Source: Heterohyrax brucei
Taxonomy: Eukaryota > Chordata > Mammalia > Hyracoidea > Procaviidae
Direction of reading: 5' to 3'
DNA length: 64,000 bases
NCBI GenBank assembly: GCA_028571685.1
Contig: CM053148.1
Coordinates: forward strand, 85,210,001-85,274,000
How positions within the stretch are numbered: position 1 is the first letter of the stretch; each line of letters starts with the position of its first letter. The notes beneath the pieces were generated by a model. It had not been told where the DNA came from. It made no database searches and saw only the letters and a list, made by a program, of their open reading frames with translations. Shown in pieces: positions 54,341 through 64,000 of this stretch. Both the position numbers and the translations under genes were made by a program.

Positions 54341-55571
54341 TTTCTGTGTGTGCTTGTTTGCTTTTTTTTTTTTTTTTCATATTGGTCTACAAGTTGAGTG
54401 AACAAGACACTCCATGCCAAAGAAATAGAAGTGGTTTTAAAAGCCATTAAAATGTGCTCAATAACTTGCCATTGATGTATGTGATTCACTTTGAATCAGG
54501 GCACAGTATAAATGCACCCCACTTTTTAAATTCCTATTAATTCAAGCTTTAACCATGAATCCTTGCTTTTAGAATTATTCTCCCTAAAATACAGGCAGTG
54601 TCTCTTGGATGACTTTAATAGGAAAAAATAAGTCAAAAAAAAAATTCTTTGGCTCTGTTTTGTTGAGGGATTATCAGATTAAAAAGAAGTCTAAACTATG
54701 GTTTGTTCATTTACCAGTAATTGATTTGCACAGTGGAAGTCAACTGCTGACCCTTTAGCAACTTGAAATATCATTTTGAAGATGGAATATTTGCATCCCT
54801 ATGAACTTATCTGCCCAAAATTTAGACTAAATGAAAAGAAGATTAACAGCTTCTCATTTGTTATTTTGAAGTAAACCTAAAAAAAAGTGTATCACATAAA
54901 TACATCATTTCAAAATTATCTTAAAATAGAAAGACAATGGCTGATCACTATCAATAAAGAACACTCGTGATGAAGGAAATATACTACAGAACTATAAACC
55001 TGAACCTGATAAATATCACTCCTGCAAATGAAATTGAAGTGAACAATTTCAGTTTTTCACTGAAGATGCAAATGCTTTATACTTTTGAAATATGGGAAAA
55101 GCAATTTGGTTCACAGTATCTCATTAATTTCTGCAAGAACTACTCAACATGAAATTAATTAAAGAAAATTATTGTAAACTTTCTGGTTTCACTCAAATGC
55201 TCTCTCCCATAATTGGATTCTTTCATATAGATTCATTAGACTTAGCTTCTTTATCCTGATAGTTCATTTTGGCCTAATATATAAAGCATGTGTTTTCTCC
55301 AATAGATATATGACATGAGTTTGCAAATGCTGGAAAACACTGGTAAGTTTTTTAGGGGATACATTTCAAATTAGTGGAACCAAATCTTAAATTATGATGA
55401 CTTCCAAATATACAGTTTTTTACATTTTAGTAAATAATTTTTTTCTGGGTCTGTATCACACATACTGTATTAAATTCCACCAGGGTTTTCTGCTTACTTA
55501 TTTATTCTACTTACTGGTAACTTAATAGATTACTTCATCTATTAGGCTTCCTTACCCCTCCCGCTAATCAA
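54341..55571. other. Unclassified AT-rich sequence
   Basis: T-run at 54361-54377. One possible 37-nt exon (55306-55342). No repeat recognised. Confidence 0.4.
55306..55342 (+). other. Candidate 37-nt microexon
   Basis: The acceptor 'GTGTTTTCTCCAATAG' ends at 55305, and 37 nt later a GTAAGT donor starts at 55343. The interval is open in one frame (IYDMSLQMLENT). Weak on its own. Confidence 0.15.
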
Positions 55572-55725
55572 ACTGAGTCCCCTGCTGATGACAAATGCAT
55601 ACCAAAATATTGGGGGTTCAAATCCCTCCAGAGATGCCTCAGAACAAAGATCTAGCAACCTATGCCCCCAAAACAGCTGTTGGAAACCCTACAGAACACA
55701 CTTCTACTCTGGAACACACAAGTTC
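55572..55725 (+). repeat. AfroSINE, strongly decayed
   Basis: 'GAGTCCCCTGCTGATGAC' head, 'GGGGGTTCAAATCCCTCC' box B and 'GAACACACTTCTACTCTGG'. No tail. Confidence 0.7.
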
Positions 55726-56536
55726 TTCTATTTTAATAAAATTACATGCTTCGTTTGGTATCAAATCTGTGATCAGTCCAGAGATACATGTTTAGTCTGC
55801 TTCCCTTTTATTGAAGCCCCAAAGGTCAGTTATCATCACACAGGTGAGAATAGGTAGTGTTGGCTGGGCAGGTAGTATTTAGTTAAGATTTCACATAGAA
55901 CCTAAAGCTGTTGTTGCCAGAAATCTATCAGTTCATGCAGTTTAGGCACTCATACATGCAGGAAATGAATGGAAATTATTGGGATCAAGAACCTTAAAAC
56001 ATAATACATATTGAAATTAGTATAAAATGTTACATAAATCAGTCTTCCTTGATATCAAGGCTGTCCTCTTCATTACAGGGCAACAATGTTTAAACATGAA
56101 GGAACAAAAGCATAATTTTATGTGGTTTTGGAGACTCCTGTAAAAGACGAGATTCAAATGCCTCGCAGAAACCAATGCACACGTACCAAATAAGAAAATG
56201 ATACAGATTTAGGGAAATAAGTACATGGCTGTGTAACTCTTTTATGAGACACAGAAAATTAGATCTGTTGTGTATTTAAGTTATAATAGCACTACCGCAT
56301 ATTAATTTAAGTTTATTCTCTCAGAAACAAGAATCCATAATTACCATGATGAGAATACATAACCACAAAGCCTTTGTACATTTGCCCAGGATAAATACAT
56401 AATTATAGCAGACTAAGAAAGAATTACAGGGAAGGTAGCAGTTTGAGAACCACACTTGGCTTACTTTCTCCCGATTCCACTTAGAAATGAGTGAAGTGTA
56501 AGTAGAAGACAAATCGCTCTTCCCCTGAAAACTGTA
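55726..56536. other. Unclassified sequence
   Basis: Nothing recognised. Confidence 0.4.
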
Positions 56537-56717
56537 TCTCTCTCTCTGTCTCTGTCTCTCTCTGTGTCTCTATCTGTCTCTATCTCTGTCTCTATCTCTG
56601 TCTCTCTATCTGTCTCTATCTCTGTCTCTCTGTGTGTCTCTGTCTCCATCTCTATCTCTCCCTCTCCCTCTCCCTCTCCCTATATCTATACCTATACCTA
56701 TATCTGTCTATATATAT
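56537..56717. repeat. (TCTCTG/TCTATC)n microsatellite, ~180 bp
   Basis: Pyrimidine-rich hexamer array grading into (CCCTCT)n and (TATACC)n. It is the longest simple repeat here. Its long open frames on both strands (Ser/Val, and Arg/Glu/Thr repeats) are artefacts of the repeat. Confidence 0.95.
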
Positions 56718-57147
56718 GCCAGTTAATTTTCTGTTCAGGTATTGGGCAGCATACCCAGTCTAAAAGTTTAATCTAGCCCAAGGTAAAAACAAACAGAATT
56801 TTGAAAGTTTGCTCAGATCTTCAAAACACAGAAAGCCTGTGATGAATGGACTCCTTGTATCATGCGGAGTAGGTTGCAGGCTTAAATTGAAAGCATATCT
56901 AGGAATAATCAAGCTGACACTGCCCACTTTACAGAGAGCCTATGGAGAGAGGGTCTGGAGAGTTCCCTTCATCACTAAGAGTTCTGGGTCAACAAGGGAA
57001 GCAGGAGCCTGTTCTACCTCCTTCGCTGCTACTTTGTATCTTTCTGAATCTAAAGATGTCAGCAAGACACAAAATGACAGTTCAACTGTTACTGTTTTCA
57101 AAGCTTTTGAATTCCCATAGGAAACAATCTAGGTTGCTGTATGGTCC
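56718..57147. other. Unclassified sequence
   Basis: Two overlapping frames (103 and 75 codons, 56809-57169) run into the LTR that follows. No other coding evidence. Confidence 0.4.
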
Positions 57148-57665
57148 TCAGTCATCAGCGCTGCTGTAACAGAAATACTACTTCAACAGACAGTTTATTC
57201 TGACACAGCCTAGTAGGCTAAAGATATAACTTCAGGGGAAGGCTTTCTCTCTGTCGGCTTTGGAAGAAGGTCCTTGTTGATGATCTTTCCTTGAACTAGA
57301 AATCTCTCTGCTGAGCAACCACTAGTCCAAATAACGTGTTCTGTTCTCGGCACTCTTTTCTGGTCCCCCAGTCTCTGCTCACTTACCTTTCTCTTTATCC
57401 CTTGTAAGATAAAACGTGATGCAAGCCGCATTCCTAGGAGACTTCTTTTGGTTGAATCAGGGAGGTGACCTGAGTAAGTGTGTTACGTCCTACCCTAATC
57501 TTCTTTAACATGGTCTCATTTGTCCTCATTAACTACAGGCAGAGATTAGAATTTATATAACACATAAGAAAATCACATTGAATGTAGGCTGACCACAGAA
57601 TACTGAGAATGCTGGCCGTTTAAGTTGATGCATATTTTAGGGGAACACAATTCAATACATGACTG
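57148..57665 (-). repeat. MaLR/MLT1-like solo LTR
   Basis: 'GCGCTGCTGTAACAGAAATAC' to 'GGGGAACACAATTCAATACATG', full length but more diverged than 52548-53062. The middle contains 'TTGGAAGAAGGTCCTTG', as in the copy at 44853. Confidence 0.7.
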
Positions 57666-57867
57666 CCATCTAGTTTATTTCTCATCTTGAGTTATCCCAG
57701 TTCTTCTGTCCATTGTTACTCCCCAGTGCTAATCTTGCATTGCAATCCACCCAATAAAAATTCAGCAATAATAAAATGACCAAAATTTAGAGTGACCACC
57801 ACTACATTCATGTGAAGAGTGAGGAGACATTCAGGATCAGAACTACTGTAAGCGAATGCAGTGAAAA

Positions 57868-58085
57868 ATTATAGTAACATTTAACATTGACTGAAGGTTG
57901 TCATGTGCCAAGCAGTTTAAACATCCTTTTTCTTATGAGATGAACAGTGTTACTTATTATTCACAACAACTCTATTTTCATTACCCTCATTTGACAGATA
58001 AATGGGAGAACAAGGGCAGGTGATCTAAGATCAGACACCGGAAGCTAGGGCAAAGACACAGAGATGGAATTAACACAGCCAACAC
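57868..58085 (+). repeat. MIR-like ancient SINE
   Basis: 'GTCATGTGCCAAGCAGTTTAAAC', 'TTATTCACAACAACTC' and 'TTACCCTCATTTGACAG' follow the MIR core. Confidence 0.7.
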
Positions 58086-58190
58086 CCGGCATTAGATGCC
58101 TAGCCTCCAAAACTGTAAGAAAATAAAATTCAGATCTTTAAAGCCACTCACATTATTTCTGTTACTGCAGCACTGGGTGACTAAGATGAG
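58086..58190 (+). repeat. MaLR-like LTR 3' scrap
   Basis: 'CCTCCAAAACTGTAAGAAAATAAA' and 'TTACTGCAGCACTGGGTGAC'. Confidence 0.5.
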
Positions 58191-58317
58191 AAGCCTACTG
58201 AGTATGGAGAAAAAAATGAAAAGGTCCAGGTAAAACCGAGAGTTTGGTGTGCAGAACGAAGAAAACTCAGAAAGTAAGCTGCTAGCATTTTGATGCACAA
58301 TAAGAATATAATGGGGA

Positions 58318-58470
58318 ACCAAACCAAACCAAACCAATTATTATCTAGTCGGTTCCAACTTCAAGTGACCCTGTGAGAATAGAACTTCCCCATAGGATTT
58401 TCAATGAATGGCTGATGAATTCAAACTGCCAGGCTTTTGGCTAGCTGCTGTAGTTTGCTGGAGCTCTTAA
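58318..58470 (-). repeat. AfroSINE
   Basis: (AACCA)n-type 3' end (CCAAACCAAACCAAACC), then 'TCTAGTCGGTTCCAACTTC' and on to the head at 'CTGGAGCTCTT'. Confidence 0.85.
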
Positions 58471-59149
58471 CTAAAGTTATAAAAGCTATCTTAAACTTTT
58501 TCTCCTTTTAGAAGTCTATAAAAATAGAATTCACATAAAAATGAGCAAGAGGAAAGTATAAAGGTCAAACACTTTGAAGAAAAAAGAAAAAGAAACGCAA
58601 AAGAGCAGAAAAACATCCTTATGCTCATTAAAAGCATACTTGAAAGACATATCCCCTAAAAACTGATCTGAACCATATTCTGCTTATTTAAAAGGAGCTG
58701 GAAAGCTTTTTAAAAAATAAAAGAACACTTTCATGTAGGAAATAACAACATAAATCCAATATAGAATTTTAAAAATGAGACCTTAGAACCAAGGAAAGTA
58801 TTGCAAATAAAAGGAAAAAAAAAAAAAAACAATTAGAATTGCACACAAAATCTAAAGAAATAAAAGAATTAACAAACATTAATGCCTTCACTGAGAAGTG
58901 ATAAAGAACAAAAGTGAAACATCGAAAGAAGAGAAATAGATAAAAAAAGGATTTTAAAAAAAGTGACAAGTGTGAATATAGACAAATCAGACAATACATG
59001 GATAACATCAGTCTCTGAGGAAAGAAAACGAGAGACACGCTAAAACTAAGTAGTATAAGGAGATACAAATCTACGTAGTTAGGTATAAACACACATAGGA
59101 TAGAAATGGTGTTTTCTAAATCTCTGTAGTTTAATTTCCTAATTGTTAA
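58471..59149. other. A-rich sequence, possibly an old LINE piece
   Basis: Strong A bias (A-run 58816-58830) creates a 107-codon Phe/Leu-rich minus frame. No motif can be assigned. Confidence 0.3.
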
Positions 59150-59830
59150 TTAATAGCATTCATTTTATACTGATCTTATCTCCAGGTATTTGTAAAATTC
59201 TATTGTGAATCTGATATTTTGACGATTGACTTGGGTTTTCTGTATCAACAATCATGGCGAGTACTAATACTAACAAAATGACCCTTACTATTCTTTGTGA
59301 CGTTTGTTACACAGTTTTCCCAAGTGTATTCACTGGGCAAATTCTTGATTACAGTGTGAAATAGATCAGGCTAGAGTGGATATCCTTGTTTTGTTCCAGA
59401 CGTAAAAAGAATGCTTTTAGTGGTTCACAAAACTAATGTTTGTGGTATTTCTTACCCTTTTAAAGGTTAAAAAAAATTCCCTTGTACCCTTAATTTTCTA
59501 TGTACTTATATCATAAATGAAGTTAAATTTGTGGATTTTTTTGCTGCTATGAATATGATCACATACCTTTTCCTCTTTAATCTGTTATGTGATTAAATAT
59601 ATTTTGCTTTTTCTCTTAATAAGCTAATCTTGCATTGTTGAAACAACTTCAGCCTTGCCAGGTTGTATTTTCTTGTTTACTTTGCTAGCTTGGCTTGCTA
59701 ATACTCACAATTTTATTCATGGTCATGGGTGAGTTGGTCCACAATTTCTTTTTCTGGTTATGTTACTGTGGTAGCCCAGCTTCATAAAATTAAAAGCATT
59801 TTCTTATTTACCATCCTTTTGGAGATTTTG
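59150..59830 (-). mobile_element. L1 ORF2 internal fragment, decayed
   Basis: Antisense RT-region landmarks: 'GAGTGGATATCCTTGTTTTG', 'AATCTGTTATGTGATTAAAT', 'CTTGCATTGTTGAAACAAC', 'TAGCCCAGCTTCATAAAAT'. Both ORF2 ends are missing. Confidence 0.7.
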
Positions 59831-59847
59831 TGTACAATAGTTTGGCA

Positions 59848-59995
59848 GTGGAACCCACCAGCCACTCTGATGGAGAAAAACATGACAGTCTGGTTCTGTA
59901 AAGATTTACAGCCTTGGAAACTCTGTGGAAACAGTTCTACTCTGTCCTGTAGGGTTGCTCTGAGTCAGAAATGACTTCATGGCAGTGTGTTTGAC
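59848..59995 (+). repeat. AfroSINE, 5'-truncated
   Basis: 'GGAACCCACCAGCCACTCTG' (box B region) to 'GGGTTGCTCTGAGTCAGAAATG' and 'TGGCAGTGTGTTTG'. It abuts the L1 fragment. Confidence 0.85.
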
Positions 59996-60000
59996 TTTGC

Positions 60001-60721
60001 ATTTGTCTGACAAAACACAGATGATCACAAAACCACATATGCAGATAAACATTTTAATGTTAATAAACTTAGTATGGAAAATTTGATCTAGAAAACAAGA
60101 AGATGCAAAATACATGAAGTAAATATGAATATGTGAAATCAAAGCCAATCAGGTATACAACTACAGACTTTCTTGTCCAGAAAGAAATTACAAGATGCAT
60201 TAGAAAATAATTAAAACTTAAGGATAAAGAGAAAAAATATACATTAAGTAATAAAACTAGCTCAATGTAACGCCCAGGAATCCTTAAATGTTTTGTAGAA
60301 TTAAACTCAAAATAATCTGGGCTAGTTACCTCCTTTATGAGAAATACTAAAAATACAGATTCAACTTATTGGTTTTAGAAACACTTAGGTGATCTATTTT
60401 TTCAGAATCAACTTGATGGCAATGGGTTGTTTTCTTCCTACATCTTTTTAAGATAAAACACACACACTGCTGTTGAGTCGGATCGTCCCATAGTGAGATA
60501 AAAATAGATAAATGCATATACATGGTGCGGAAATGAGTTTGGTTTCTGTTTTTGTATATATTAAGAAAGACATATATTTAAAATATCTATACATATGTAC
60601 ATATGTTCATTTCACTTTTCAGACTTATCGGTATGAAATTATTTGCAATATTTTTATTGCATTTTTAATAAACACACACCCACAAAACCCATTGCCATCA
60701 AGTTGATTCCTGGGCATTACA
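60001..60721. repeat. Unclassified AT-rich sequence with three AfroSINE tail scraps
   Basis: Tail scraps at 60403-60435 (+, 'AATCAACTTGATGGCAATGGG'), 60470-60500 (-, 'CTGCTGTTGAGTCGGATCG') and 60675-60712 (-, 'CATTGCCATCAAGTTGATTCC'). The rest is unassigned. Confidence 0.55.
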
Positions 60722-60920
60722 CTGAGTGCTGGTAGGGCAGGGCTTAAGGCCAACCCCCAAATCGGTGCTTGGAGCCCCCCAGGCACTTCGTGGAAGAAAA
60801 ATGTGGCAATCTGCTTCTATAAGGATGTGCAGCCTTGGAAACCCTATACTGGGGCAGTTCCACCCTGTCCTACAGAGTCACTTTGAGTCAGAATGGACCC
60901 TATAGCCACAAGTTTATTTA
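60722..60920 (+). repeat. AfroSINE, long-body type
   Basis: 'GAGTGCTGGTAGGGCAGGGC' head, 'GGAAGAAAAATGTGGCAATCTG' body and 'GAGTCACTTTGAGTCAGAATGG' tail. Confidence 0.85.
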
Positions 60921-62652
60921 TTTTTAATCCATGTTCTTCAGTCGAGATGACTGAGCACTGCTTTTCTTTCGTAGGAAACATACATTCTTAACAGACCCCT
61001 TAGGGCAAGAAATAAATGAGGAATTTTGTCACACCCAAGTATGCCCCCATAGGCTGTGTGATGCCTGCAATGAGTCAGAACACCTGCAAAGTGAGTATGG
61101 CTCCCAAGCTTTTTGCTCTCTGCAGAACGCTCACTCCCCTGAAGGTTGAGACCATGGAGAGCATCTCCACAGTCTCTGGAGCTTTGAGCAACCTACCTCC
61201 TTACCTCTCTGTCTGTCACAATCACCGGCTGTTTCACTGTGGATCTAGCTGAGGCACATCCCTTCTGTTTTGTGTTGGTGGTTGTGACAAGCTTTTATTT
61301 ATTTAATCTAGTCTGGGTCAAATCCTTTGTCTCTTTTCTGCTAGATAGCATCACAGACAAAACACTTTTTGTTATTCTTGTCACTTTTTAAAAAATAAAT
61401 AATTAGATGAGGTAATGAGTCTCCTGAAGTGTGTACTTATTAGAGCATGAAATTACGAGCACATAGGTAATCCACCCTTCTGCGTCTCGGGAGGCAATTC
61501 AGTTCACCTTACAGGGTGGAATCCTGGGAGGGAATACCTGGTGAAAATATGGCATTCCAAACAGCCCACTGTCCTCAGTGATGGTGAGAGAGCATCACCT
61601 AGGGGATTCGTTACTATAGCACAGCTTGCAAGGCTCAAGATACTTTCCAGCCCCAAACAAAAAAGATAAAACTGGCCTTTATGGATTCCTGCTGAAGGGC
61701 TTTGTTTCTATCATTTTTTTCCATTACTGTCTCAGGCAGCAAAAACACAGCATGATATGGGAAAGGGATGAACTATAAACATATGTGTGTGTGACAAGGA
61801 GAGTGAGATGCATGTGTGTATATAAGAGAGAGAAAGAGAGATTATGCTTCCAAAAAGAACTCTTGTGAGAATATTAATGTTGGTATTATTTACAACTTTT
61901 TAAAATAAATTGTACACAATTGTGAACTGTCATTTGAAGTATTCCTTTGTATGAATAAATACATAAGTGTGTTTAATTTGTTTGTATTCTTACTACCTGG
62001 ATGTTGTCACTTACAGACAATGCTAAAACCTGTGGAAATCACTTCTAAGAGCACACCTACAGAGTAAATGCCGGTTATGCAAAGCATCACACAAATCTAC
62101 ACAGACAGTGATCTGTTACACAGCAATAAACCTCTCTTTTGTGTATTACATCAAAAGCAACAGAATTCTGTTTCAAGGGCATTAATAGGGTGTGTGTTTA
62201 AAATGGATTCTGTCTTTCAGAAGTTCACAGCTCTTCTGCTTAATTTTAACAGATAGCCTAGTGAAGGGATGAATACATTTTGGGAGACAGAGAATAAACT
62301 TTTTAGAGAGCTATCCAGCTCAACAGTAGTAGCAGCGATTAAATATGTATATATGTATATGTATCTCAGTGTAGTTTCTGTTAACTCTGAAAACTTCCCA
62401 AACTGGTAAATTCTGGAGCCAACAGTCATTTTAGGGTACTTATTCTTAATAGCAAGTCACTTAAGTTTAGAAGTCTGAATTCAAGGAGTGTTTCAGGGGG
62501 AGGTTCTTCTTTGTCTGTTGCCCCAGGAGCTTCCTGGCATTTCTTAGCATTTCTTCGCATCTGTCTGCTTTCTCTGTGTGTGTCTCTAGGTCTAATCTGC
62601 TCTCTATATAGCTCAAAAGTGACTGGGTTTAAGACTCACATTATTAGCATAA
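60921..62652. other. Unclassified sequence
   Basis: A (TG)/(GA) simple patch at 61782-61850 is the only named feature. No repeat or gene recognised. Confidence 0.4.
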
Positions 62653-62817
62653 CAAAAGCCAGCCACTGCCATCAAGTCAATTCTGACTCATAGCAACCCC
62701 ACAGGTCAGAGTAGAATTGACCCACAGAGTTTCCAAAGAGCACCTATTGAATCTGAACTGCTGACATTTTGGTTAGTAGACATAGCCCTTAACCACTCTG
62801 CCACCGGCGTTTCCAAT
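62653..62817 (-). repeat. AfroSINE, full length
   Basis: 'CACTGCCATCAAGTCAATTC' to 'TCTGCCACCGGCGTTTCC'. Confidence 0.9.
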
Positions 62818-62937
62818 ATAACAAAAGAAAATCCTTATTTCCAACAATGGTCATGTTTACAGGTATAAAAGTTAAGATTTTGACACATATTTTTGAGGGA
62901 AACCATTTGTGCCATAACAAGATAATCCTTTTACTAA

Positions 62938-63050
62938 CTGGAAATGACGGCAGTATCTACTGAGTACCTAGCACATGTCAGACGCTTTTACACCGTATAC
63001 TCACAGCAATCCTGTAATGGTAGAGACGCACGATACAGGACACCAGATAA
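62938..63050 (+). repeat. MIR-like fragment
   Basis: 'CTACTGAGTACCTAGCACATG' and 'ATACTCACAGCAATCCTGTAATG'. Confidence 0.5.
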
Positions 63051-63055
63051 TTGAG

Positions 63056-63220
63056 CCAAGCCAAGTTCATTACCATCAAGTTGATTTTGATTCATAGCGA
63101 TTCTATAGGACAGAGTAGAACAGCCTCGTAGTATTTCAAAGGGACAGATGGTGCATTCAAACTGCTGATCTTTTGATTAGAAGCTGTAGCTCTGAACCAC
63201 TATGCTACCAGGGTGCCAAA
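63056..63220 (-). repeat. AfroSINE, full length
   Basis: 'TTACCATCAAGTTGATTTTG' to 'ACTATGCTACCAGGGTGCC'. Confidence 0.9.
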
Positions 63221-64000
63221 CAAATATGGCCCCAAAACACATTTCTAGGAGCTTCTATTGGAAATTGTTGGGTGAACAGACAGAGTCTTCTTCTACTTCC
63301 CCCATGATAGGTTTGGTGACCACACTCAGTGCTCTAGAGTCTCTTAATCCTTTTATGGCTTTAAAGAAACAAGTTAGCATAAGTCCTACAGCTGCAAGGA
63401 CATGAATTCTACCAACAGCCTGGGTAAGCTTGGAAGCAAATCCTTCCCCAGTCAAGCTTCCAGATGAGAACCCAGCCTGATTGCAGCCATGCAGAGGACT
63501 CATGCCCAGACTTTTGACCCATGGAAACTATGAGACAGTACATGAGTGTTAGTCTGAGTAAACAAAGCTGTGATAATTATTAGACAAAAAAGGAAGAAAA
63601 ACACAAGATAATTTATTAAAAACAAATTGCCTTTGTACAGTCTTTCATTTGTATCTTAAAAGTTGTCAATTGTTTTATTTATCAAAATGTATACTATCTA
63701 TTTGTCTCACACGACCAATGGTTTACATAACTACGAGTATAACACTAGATTTCTTTCGTCAATTTTGGTAGTGCTAAAACATAATCACAGTGTTACAATC
63801 TCCAAGATAACTTTAATAAAAATCCATGCATCAGTGATTACTCATACATTTTCCCACTTTCCTCAACTCCAATATGGAACAAAAACAAGGAAAATATATA
63901 AAGGGATACAGGATTGTACAAAGCAATTGGGAAATGCGTTTACATCCATGTGCCTGTAATCAGAGGGTAGAACAAGATGAGCCCTACATATCCATTCTTT
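63221..64000. other. Unclassified sequence to window end
   Basis: No recognised repeat. A 98-codon plus frame at 63663-63959 lies in AT-rich DNA with no other support. Confidence 0.4.

Noticed and set aside
56461-56776. Repetitive Ser/Val and Arg/Glu/Thr proteins
   Set aside because: Both strands translate a simple hexamer repeat.
63663-63959. 98-codon frame near the window end
   Set aside because: No domain, splice or composition support, and the sequence is AT-rich.

Overview
This is a mammalian nuclear DNA window made almost entirely of interspersed repeats. No complete protein-coding gene could be recognised. The lineage call rests on about 45 copies or fragments of one tRNA-derived SINE. 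Its head reads like 'CCCTGGTGGCGTAGTGGTTAAG' split over box A, and its tail reads 'GGGTCGCTATGAGTCGGAATCGACT'. This matches the AfroSINE family of afrotherian mammals. Together with a BovB/RTE-type LINE that ends in the same tail (RTE1_LA-like), a tRNA-Gly-headed SINE and the L1 type seen here, it points to a paenungulate, most probably an elephant. That species call is inference from memory of repeat families, not a database match.

Layout. 1-7.6 kb: AfroSINE and RTE pieces, an L1 3' end (770-1380), a tRNA-Gly SINE (4330-4567) and stretches with nothing recognisable. 7.9-10.3 kb: an L1 that has its 5' end, ORF1 and the start of ORF2 but stops in ORF2 without a poly-A tail, between perfect 27-bp direct repeats. 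10.6-13.8 kb: a chimeric mariner fragment, SINEs and an LTR-like piece. 14.0-18.4 kb: a minus-strand class II (betaretrovirus-like) provirus with both LTRs, PBS, PPT and a 6-bp target duplication, reduced to a gag start and a broken env. 18.65-20.3 kb: minus-strand L1. 20.6-24.8 kb: a poly-T-bounded block, a possible terminal exon and a local duplication. 25.2-26.1 kb: a mariner lacking its catalytic core. 26.7-33.8 kb: a SINE cluster, a 2.1-kb plus-strand L1, an ancient LINE 3' region and a MaLR-type LTR. 34-44 kb: mostly single-copy AT-rich sequence with scattered SINEs and a possible 124-nt exon (39961-40084). 44.5-48.2 kb: the most rearranged part, with an LTR, a chimeric mariner and a near-perfect 436/442-bp inverted duplication dropped into an L1 3' UTR. 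50.6-58.2 kb: six LTRs or LTR fragments, one nested inside another with clean 5-bp target repeats, plus RTE, L1 and MIR remnants. 58.3-64 kb: an L1 ORF2 fragment, SINEs and unclassified sequence.

How the parts relate. The elements form a trans-mobilisation network. AfroSINE and the tRNA-Gly SINE share 3' sequence with the RTE LINE, which presumably supplied their reverse transcriptase. L1, ERV/MaLR LTRs and mariner elements add further layers. The most informative signals are structural scars of unusual insertion or repair: the inverted templated duplication at 46.3/47.3 kb, the 3'-truncated L1 at 7.9-10.3 kb and the shared chimeric mariner junction at 10.8/45.7 kb. No CRISPR, operon, bacterial or viral-infection system is present. 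Boundaries of old repeats are estimates made by eye and may be off by tens of bases.
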